DNA from: Cristatella mucedo | Lineage: Eukaryota; Bryozoa; Phylactolaemata; Cristatellidae | Assembly (NCBI GenBank): GCA_009760855.2 | Contig: WPIO01000048.1 | Span: 57,501-121,500, forward strand | Length of the DNA: 64,000 nucleotides | Direction of reading: 5' to 3' | Shown: positions 56,000 to 64,000 of the stretch, in pieces | Layout of the letters: each line of letters starts with the position of its first letter | Numbering within the stretch: the first letter of the stretch is position 1 | The notes under the pieces: model-generated | What the model was told of the DNA's origin: nothing | What the model saw: the letters and a program-made list of their open reading frames with translations, nothing else | Databases searched by the model: none | Program-made: the position numbers and the translations under genes

Positions 56000-58400
56000 A
56001 AGACGGAAACAGGGAGCTCGTAAGATTTATACCATGCCACCGTGGTTACAGTCTAATCTTTGACGGAGGTAGCACCTAAACCATTCCAGTGCACGCCCCT
56101 GATGCCCAGATGAGAATTTCTATGGACGACTGGGGAGGTCTTGGTGATCAGAGGCGATCATCAGACGCTTGTGCTTGTGAGTGAGCAGCGTCTCTTTGGG
56201 TATCGAGGAAAGAGCTAGTGATCGTATTCCGACGTATATTTAAAAATTTGTAATCAGGCTGAATTGACAGCAATGGCTTAGATAAGATCTCTTAAAATAA
56301 AATTAAAATTACTTATTTATCTTGACGCTTCTGTGACTTTTAAAGTGCGACCTCTCATTGCGACCTCTTGCTGCCCGAACTAAGGATCCAGCCGGTAAGG
56401 TGCCCTCGCGCCCAACAGGAGGGCTAGCAAGATGGCTGGCATCTCCCGTCGTTTCTGTCTGCCGTCATTGCAACACTAGAATCTTCCAATGACGTCTCTA
56501 GCTATCTTCAGGGCTTAGCTCGAGGCATTAGGCGGGCATAGGATGAGGCCTCATCGGAGCCTTCGCCTGAACAAGGTGAAGGCCCCACTTACGCAGTCAA
56601 TCGCTCGGCTGACCTTTAACCTGCCACCGGGCAGTCTTCTTATCGTTCTCCCCCAATCGTATGCCACCGGTCGTTCGCCGGTTGAGTCTGAGAAAGTGGC
56701 TATGTCAACCAAGCTGCTACCGTCTTCTCAGATTGATAACCTTTAGCATTGCGCCACTTGTAATGTCGTCTTTGGATGCGATTGTCGGCTTCGCACTAAC
56801 GTTTGCTGCTCGTCCGCTTATGCTGGACGAGGTATCTGATGACGACGCCGACACAACACAGCCAGCGGCATTGGAGTCGCCACATCCGGTGTTGCAGCAG
56901 TTTATTTTGGAAGCTTGCGAGGTTTCGAGAAGCCAAGAAGGCGAGCGCTGCATAGGTCGGCAGCGGCGGTCCTCGAAACAGCTGGTAATTAGCTCGTTGT
57001 TGCAGAAGTAGTTGCTGCATGATGCAGAAGTAGTTGCTGCACGATGCAGAATTAGTTGCTGTTGTTGCGGTTGTTTCAATGCTGCAGAAGTAGCCGGCGG
57101 CTCAGTCGGCGTTGAAGCGACGGCCAACGGTCGCCGTTCTGGCATGTTCCGGCAAACCGAGGCCAGTCAGTACGTTTTTATTTGATCGGTCTGTCGTGCG
57201 GTTAGACGCCTGACGAGACGATCTGGACTAGGAATGCCTAGCATGTAATTTGTGTGGTGGCCTCCATAGATCCACCTTATTGTCCCGTTACTGCTGCGTA
57301 TCTCCGATTCCGTGACTGGAGTATCGCACAGGCGGCATTGAGCACGGCAGTTGCAGTTCGTCATTGTGGCTGCATTCTGCGGCGCTCGGTCACACTGAAC
57401 GCCGGCGATGCCACGTGGCTGTATTCAAGAGCTCGGCGTGCCACAATAAGCTTGAGTCACCCCCCCCCCCCAGAAGGCCGGAGGTGACCAAGTATTTTTG
57501 CTCGGCACCCTCTGAGGTCACTCTGGCTGCGGCTGCAGAGGGGCCGGTGTCGGCTATTGTCTCCCCTGCTCACAGCGAGGCTGCTATGTCCCTATCAACT
57601 GCGATTAAGATTCCAAATCATAGATAGCAGTGTGAACGGTTTGCCAACCAAATTTAGCGGAATCTCCCTTCCACGCTCTCAAGCTATGGCCACAGAAGGG
57701 CCGGCCCAAAGGACAGCCCCAATTGGTCGTACTGCAAGCGACACAGCTGCTATTTTCGCAGTAAGAGTTTCGCAGCTGCGGTTTTTATATTAATTTACAG
57801 AAAACCATTTTCAGGGTTTAGCAAATAAATTTCACGGAATAGCACACAAGCTTTTTCGTGCTATGGCCTCCAATGGCCATCTGACCAATGGGTCTCCTTA
57901 CCTATTCCAAGATATACAGCTGCCATTTCCACTTTAGGTGATGTAAAACTATGGTTTTGATGTCACATTATATGTAAAAGTGTTTCGGTCGATTGGCAGT
58001 CCGCCTTTGGATGGTGACGCAGTCCGAAGTGATGACGGTGCATTGTGGGTAGACGCGCTCGGACACGCCTACACAAGCTCTTTTTTAGCTCTATCGTCAT
58101 TGGCAATGAAGCCTTTGTTACCTACCCGGAAAGCACAAGCACGGTTTCGAACTACTCTCCAGTGGATACGCTCTCACACGCTTGCAGTGTCAGTCAAGTT
58201 CGGCAGCAGGAAAGAGCTGGGCCTCCCGTGATGATCAAAGGAACATCACGATGCCTTCGAACCGACCACCCTGGCACCCGAAACCACTTCCTCCTAATCA
58301 GGCTTGACATGCAAAGCCTGGCGCTTCGTCCATCGTGAGCGATTAAACTAGTTTTCGGTGCCCAGCCTGGGCCATAGCTTCGGTTTGACTCGATCAGTGT
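56000..58400. other. host stretch with no firm gene
   Basis: 56,060-56,165 weakly resembles the LINE RT segment (minus strand). Otherwise only short open frames. The part at 56,380-57,800 is GC-richer. Confidence 0.35.
57002..57067. repeat. 22-bp tandem repeat, three units
   Basis: TGCAGAAGTAGTTGCTGC followed by a 4-bp variable end, repeated three times; the last unit is diverged. Confidence 0.85.
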
Positions 58401-58407
58401 AAAGCAA

Positions 58408-58827
58408 TTGAAAACTCTACGTCGCGTGCTCCGCCACTTCCGTCCGAAGATGCCGAAGATCAGGGCCAGTCATGACCTTGTCCTGAACCGTTCGGTAGCC
58501 AACCTATCCGAGCAGCTACGACACCTGGCAAACATTAACTGGTGCTCTAAGGCTAGCGGCATCTTGCTACTGCAGGGCCTAGTTGCTGACGACAGGAAAA
58601 CTGCCACCGTCATAGATATTGCCATTCTATTCAAAAACAACGAGGCTACCCTCGCGAAGGCTGGAGATCACAAGATCACTAAGTACGTAGGCATCGTGAG
58701 TGACTCTCTGAAGAAAGAAACTGCTGGAAAACTGGATTTAAACCTAGAAGCAACTCTCGCTTCGCAGAATCGTCGAAAGTTAGCGTCGCCTTATATGTTC
58801 TTAGAATGTGCGATACTGTTTCAATAA
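58408..58827 (+). pseudogene. possible non-LTR retrotransposon endonuclease-tail fragment
   Basis: A 139-codon frame containing DRKTATVIDIAILFKNN and LAKAGDHKITKYVGI. This pattern (hydrophobic strand with Asp, then a Lys-rich helix and KY) resembles the C-terminal endonuclease tails of R2-type and related RT proteins. No RT motifs are nearby, so this is a tentative call. Confidence 0.4.
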
Positions 58828-58829
58828 AT

Positions 58830-59413
58830 CAAATGTAGCCACTACTCCTAAATCTAGCTAAAAATTTCTTAAATTGTTTGGTGATATGTCGCAACCAGAG
58901 CACTTCCAGTTCTGCACAGAGGCTATCTAAGTGAGACTTTGATCATTTTCCACAGAATAAATTGGATTTGAAGCTTAAGCCATGCCATTTTCGTTTATGA
59001 GAACCATGCTATGAGGTCAAACCAAGGATCTAGGAAAGGTTCAAACAAGCATCGTAACCATCTTTCAGCTATCACTGGAATGAAACAGCTAGGCTCCGTT
59101 GTGACCATGTCTACAATGAGATTAGTTGACACAATGAATTGGCCAGATGGACTCTGATTCGTGGGCCACCCACCGGCAGCGAATACCAATCGGTGCAGTT
59201 TTTAATGGGCTCCGTTAGTGCTATTATGGCGTGAGCAGACATTTATCGAAGATGTGAAGGTTTCCATCACTCAAAATCCTCAACAGCAACTAAGATATCA
59301 GACCCGTGAAGTTGATCGAGCTAGCATTCTCACCGACCACCTTCAAAGTTCTGAGCACTAGCTATGAAGAACTTGCTAATAGAGATCGCATTTGCTTATC
59401 TGCATGCATACAT

Positions 59414-59472
<59 letters not shown>

Positions 59473-60170
59473 TGTGTGTGCATACATTCATCATACACTG
59501 TTTCAAACGAAATATACATATATATATCTATATGCGCGTATATGTGTGCTTGCGTATGTGTGTGTGTGTGTGTGGGAGGGGTGCATGCGCGCGGACGGCA
59601 AGTGTGTGTATAGCAAAGTTTATCCATGCTACAATTTCAGCTTATAGCAGTAATTCGGATTTTTAGGAGTTCCCTAATGATAAGCTGCAGGGACCAGATA
59701 TATACTAATGTATGGCATGGACCTTACTAAAAATCAAAGGAGGAGGTGATCACTCAATTTCACTGTAGATTTTGAGCAAGTGAGTTGGGCGCTGTGACTG
59801 GTGCTGTGTAAAACTGTAAATGCAATAATCTCCGGCTATGGAGTAGTTTAACTTTGATGCTCCACAACATTCAGATTAGGACTAGAAAAATATTTCACCG
59901 TTTAATACAATGTTTGTCTCTCGGTAGCATGTGCTATTTCCCAAACGCTTGCGCCTCAGAAGTACAGAACATTATTATCACTCTCTAAAAGCTTTTCTTT
60001 TGTGACCAGGACAGTAATTACCTGGGAAATACTCTATTTCCACTCACAAATTTGACAACTTGGCGTCTCTTAGTCCACATTAAGTCATAAAGAACGCCAC
60101 GTGAATCAAAATAAACGAGTATTTACTCTGAATTCGTTCAGAAATGTAGCTCAAAAGCGTTCAATAGTGT
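58830..60170. other. host stretch with compound microsatellite
   Basis: (CA)n-(TA)n-(GT)n repeats at 59,411-59,480 and 59,555-59,575. No gene recognised. Confidence 0.6.
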
Positions 60171-60179
60171 GTTAATGTG

Positions 60180-61360
60180 TCAGATTCGTTGCTATAATGC
60201 CAATCACTGTCCTATAGAAGCCCTCAATCGCAGTCCTCCGTCAAATTTGCATCGCACTGCCCTCGGTAACTACGCTTAAAGTCCAGCAAGGTATCCTGGT
60301 GAAACCATTCGCCTTGCTCCACTGAGTGAGCTCTCCAATTTTCACCTTCAATTTTCCAGATGACTGTCAAGGATATGGTCTTTGAGATATATTATGCGTC
60401 TTTTTTCGGCTTTCTTTTGATAAGAGCCCGAACCAGTTGCTCATAGTTCTACGGTGCTCTCCGACTGCTCAAACAGCCGCGACCCACTTCAATGAAACAA
60501 TTCCAAGCATCTATCTAGTCTGTCAAGCTTCTTTGCAAATTCATACACACTATACGCTCTTTTTCGACTGTGATCCGACGAATAAAACAGTTCTTCACCT
60601 TCGCCTCGAAAAGATGTGGAAATATATATGCTGGAGGTACTTGGAAGCTGCTGACTCATTGTCCATACCCAAGACAAAACGCTCGACGAAGCCTAACTTA
60701 ATGTATAGAAGTAGCATCAGCACCTTCCAAGGGTTCTGACCAGCGGCTCCCACTTTATGCCACTCTTTCATAGAGATAATTATATCCGCTGAGGCAAGTA
60801 ACTTTTGTGAGAGTGCAACTGAGCTTTCCGGCTACTCCGGAGGAAATTCTGTGAAATCGCATTGGAAGTCCGCTTGGAAGGACGCCCAATTGAATGCATC
60901 AAATGACCTCCCAGTTACAGTCTCTATACGTGCAAGGCACGAACTCTACAGCATTTCGATAGTTGCCTAGGGTTGCACAGAGTGAGCTGTGGGCAGAGAC
61001 GGGCTTCTGTTCCCGCTATTAAGCAGTGCGGCTTTGAGACCCCTGGATGAGTTTTTTCTGCCAATAGAAGCCTTTTAATCGGGTTAACGTGACTCCAATA
61101 GTCTCTAATAGGCCGGCCACATTGTTGCAGAAGCACAACTCATCTCGCTTGCTGAAGAAGTTTTGGAAAACGCTGGTGACACTTTCTTTGATCTGCTGCT
61201 TTACTCTTTCATCCTACAGCTCCACTCATCGAGCCTAGCTATCAGAGGTTGAACATTGAACTTATTAAAACCCAGGTCGCCGATCCAATCGTTGAAGTAG
61301 TTATTGTACAAGCAATACTTTCTCTTCCTAGCCACATCTATTAAATTGTGTAAATATGGA

Positions 61361-61365
<5 letters not shown>
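60180..61365 (-). pseudogene. second relic of the repeated transposon-like protein family
   Basis: The N-terminal part near 61,210-61,290 reads DLGFNKFNVQPLIARLDEWS. The C-terminal part near 60,240-60,330 has EQGEWFHQDTLLDFKRSYRG followed by an NLTED segment. I recall both blocks from the same family as the relic near 46.5 kb. The centre is unrecognisable and may include other repeats. Confidence 0.5.
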
Positions 61366-61444
<79 letters not shown>

Positions 61445-61450
61445 ATATAT
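61366..61450. repeat. (TA)n-(GT)n microsatellite
   Basis: Pure TA run then pure GT run. Confidence 0.95.
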
Positions 61451-61954
61451 ATTTATTTATATGCACACGGTGCTGTCTGACTTGTCGCTCTCACCTAAAG
61501 ATAGCTGATTCTTCTGCCGAAGGTTGGGGGACGGGGGATTAGGACTGTGTGGTACTGGGACGATAGACAAAAGAATGTGTAGATACATGACCGGAGGCGG
61601 GCTCTAGTCAGTTAGATGTTTTGACCGGTCCACAATTCAGAATTAGCAGCTGCTTAAGCTGACAGCCTGTTCCTGCCAATTCCTTCAACAGAAAACCTCC
61701 TTGGCCACTTTTCTCCTCCTGCACCAGCCTTCAAGCACATCCGAGCAATATAGATTTAAAATGATTTTTTTTAACCCGTTACCTCAGATTGCGCATGAAA
61801 GCTTCTCTACCTATCAGCAGATGTGTACTCACCTTCAAAAGTTCTCTAACCACGTTCGCATTTAAAATGAGGTGCACATTTCGTCTCGCTCCCCAACCGC
61901 ATGCCAAAATACGCTCGGTAGGCATTTTACAATGAGAGAGACAAAAATAAAAAA

Positions 61955-62120
61955 CTAGCTGATTAAACAGCCTATTTTGCATAGCAACGGAAGAACCTTT
62001 ACGGCTATTACCCCCGCTTGCAGAGACGACAGAGAATTGCCCACCGCGAAGGATTCAAACCCACGACTTTGGGACTGAAGTCTTGAAAACCAACCGCCTT
62101 ACCTATTGTGCAATCAAGAG
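61955..62120 (-). mobile_element. tRNA-derived SINE
   Basis: Same family as 3,286 and 55,481; reverse complement has AGGTAAGGCGGTTGGTTTTC, GTCGTGGGTTTGAATCCTTC and TAGCCGTAAAGGTTCTTCC. Confidence 0.8.
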
Positions 62121-62670
62121 TTTTGAGTAGACGATGTGATGCTCGGCTACCAAAATGCCGTCACGTAATATTTAGTGCAAACACTGAGAGGGAGGAGAAG
62201 AGCGAGAATAGGAGAGATGGAGTGGAGCATCGGTCCAGACCGGAGAGCACTTGGAGAGCAGCGAGTTAGGAGTGCGGGCAAGGAGCCAACCGACAGTCAC
62301 GTGGTCAGCTAACCAGTGACAGTGGCGCGAGAGGTTAAGCTGAGGCTAAAGAATGTCTCGCTTACGCTAAGGCTACGGAGGATGATTGATGGGCAGCAGG
62401 TGCAGTGAGATGAGTTGCAGACTGAGAGAGAGCGAGAGCGTGAGCGTGAGCTGGCAGCTGCCTCACCTGCTGCACAAGCGACCTAGGGCTCATCTAGGTG
62501 GCAGATTAGCACTACAGGCCTTAATGTATTTCAACAACGCTTTCTGAGAGTACTTTATTTTTACTCTTGTCTTGATTTGTAAATTATGCGCAGACATAGC
62601 AAAATGCATTCACTCGGTGCTAGCAGTCTCTTAATGCAAGGTCCGTAAAGATGTGGCTGTTTGCTACTCT
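62121..62670. other. host stretch without recognised genes
   Basis: GAGAG-rich but not a pure repeat; no coding signal. Confidence 0.4.
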
Positions 62671-62679
62671 CTTACTCTA

Positions 62680-62927
62680 GGTAGAGTGACTCTGCTTGTT
62701 TTGCTCGATCTTTCGGAAGCTTTTGATACAATCGATCACAAAGTTCTTCTAGAGCGCTTCTCATCTCGCCTGGGCATCATTGGCAATGCTCTACAATGGT
62801 TCAGATCATATCTTAGTGGCAGACTCCACAGTATTGACGTGAATGGACAAAGATCTTCCGAGGTACCTCTGAAATATGGGATACCTCAGGGCTCCGTGGT
62901 AGGTCCGGTTCTTTTCACGGTTTACTT
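62680..62927 (+). mobile_element. LINE reverse transcriptase fragment, joined head-on to another LINE
   Basis: Frame with GRVTLLVLLDLSEAFDTIDH, WFRSYLSGRLHSIDVNGQRS and [19 protein letters not shown], stopping just before the catalytic YADD. The next base begins an opposite-strand LINE. Confidence 0.92.
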
Positions 62928-64000
62928 CTAGTTCTTTTTAAATGTGGTCAAGTCAGGGGATGTTCTGATGCAAGTCGGTAGGAAGTTCCAGGCTTTGGGA
63001 GCGTACAAACTAAATGCATGGTCTCCAAAGGATTTGAGGTTTGTACGAGGTATTGGTAAACAGTTGAACTCCGAAAATTGGTGGTACGATGCTTGGCCAG
63101 GTGGGGGAGTAGATCTGACAGACATGCTGAAGCCTAAGAATGAAGTGACCTAAAAGTGCGCGACAAAACCTTGAATTCGATCAGTTGCTTGACTAGTAGC
63201 AAGTGCAGGTCGGCGAGAAGAGGTGTGAGATGTGGCAACTGCGAAGCTCATGACAGACAAGCCTAGCTGCAGAGTTTTGCACAAGGTGTAATCGCCTGAC
63301 TGCACATGCCCGTAGGCCAGCAAGCAGTGAGTTACAGAAGTCAAGACAGGGTGTCACAAATGCCCGGACCAACTTAGACGTGGTATCCTTATCTAAACAA
63401 GCCCTAATTTTAGCAATTTTATGAAGCTGAAAATAGGCTGATTTGACTGTGGAGCTGATGCGGCCGTCTAACGAGAGGTCACTTTGGAACATGACACCTA
63501 GATTTCGAGCTGATTCAACAGGTGATATGCTGGCAGAGCCAATTTTGAGTGTCAGCCTTTCCGATTTCTGAATCACACTGGGTTTGCCCATAACTAATAA
63601 GTTAAGTTTATCATCGTTTGGTTTTAGAAAACTTGCTGCCATCCATGTGCGGATTTCATCAATACATGCAGCGAGTTAAGAGAATTCGAGGTGCCCAAAG
63701 GCAGGGAGAGATCAAAGCAAAAGTACAACTGAGTGTCATCGCATAGAAGTTGAAGCTTAGATTGTGCTTGGCAATCACATCAGCAAGAGGGAGAGTATAA
63801 ACAATGAAAATAACCGGACCTAGCACGGAGCCCTGAGGTACCCCATATTTCAGAGGTATCTCGGATGATCTTTGTCCATTCACGTCAATACTCTGGAGTC
63901 TGCCACTGAGATAGGATCTGAACCATTGTAGAGCAATGCCATTGATTCTCAGGCTAGATGAAATGCGCTCTAGAAGAACTTTGTGATCGATAGTATAAAA
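62928..64000 (-). mobile_element. LINE lacking its 3' UTR, running off the window
   Basis: Starts within the FKKN block (3' UTR absent). C-terminal frames 62,928-63,344, thumb 63,193-63,642 (MAASFLKPNDDKLNLLVMGK), palm 63,659-63,883 (KYGVPQGSVLGPVIFIVYTL), reaching the DTIDH region at the window edge. A frameshift disrupts the catalytic YADD region near 63,735. Confidence 0.92.

Overview
The window is metazoan genomic DNA from a repeat-rich, probably aquatic invertebrate. The species cannot be named from the sequence. No single-copy host gene was recognised. The background, about half GC, consists of decayed non-LTR retrotransposons of one L2/CR1-type family, tRNA-derived SINEs, simple repeats and relics of DNA transposons. 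The LINE copies share a short GC-rich stem-like 3' end followed by an (ATT)n tail.

The exception is an AT-rich block at 7,844-32,302. It is an integrated, decayed double-stranded DNA virus genome of the Polinton/adintovirus type, 24,459 bp long. It has 193-bp terminal inverted repeats whose outer 119 bp are themselves palindromic, and it is flanked by a 5-bp direct repeat (CGCCT). Left to right it carries: a fiber-like gene split by a 3.5-kb LINE (-), a YqaJ-type nuclease relic (-), a double jelly-roll major capsid protein (-), four probable minor virion genes (-), another virion-like gene (-), the packaging ATPase (-), a zinc ribbon and an adenain-like protease (+), an unknown gene split by a second LINE (+), a PLA2-like virion protein (-), two helical or membrane-type proteins (-), three fiber-like genes and one unknown gene (+), a set of small orphan genes (-), and a protein-primed family-B DNA polymerase (-) ending next to the right repeat. 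I found no integrase.

Almost every viral gene has frameshifts and in-frame stops, yet the frames can still be followed. The two terminal repeats differ at 9 of 119 positions. This points to an old but not ancient insertion. Three LINE-derived insertions landed in the element afterwards.

Left of the element (1-7,843) lie GA and TA microsatellites, a tRNA-SINE and LINE pieces. Right of it are an 11-bp minisatellite, a perfect 22-bp GC-rich hairpin and a roughly 420-bp CT tract. From 34 to 64 kb there are many LINE copies, including a full-length-type copy at 49.4-54.0 kb split by two other LINEs. The same stretch holds SINEs, a pogo/Tigger-type transposase relic near 48.5 kb and two relics of an unnamed repeated protein family near 46.5 and 60.8 kb.
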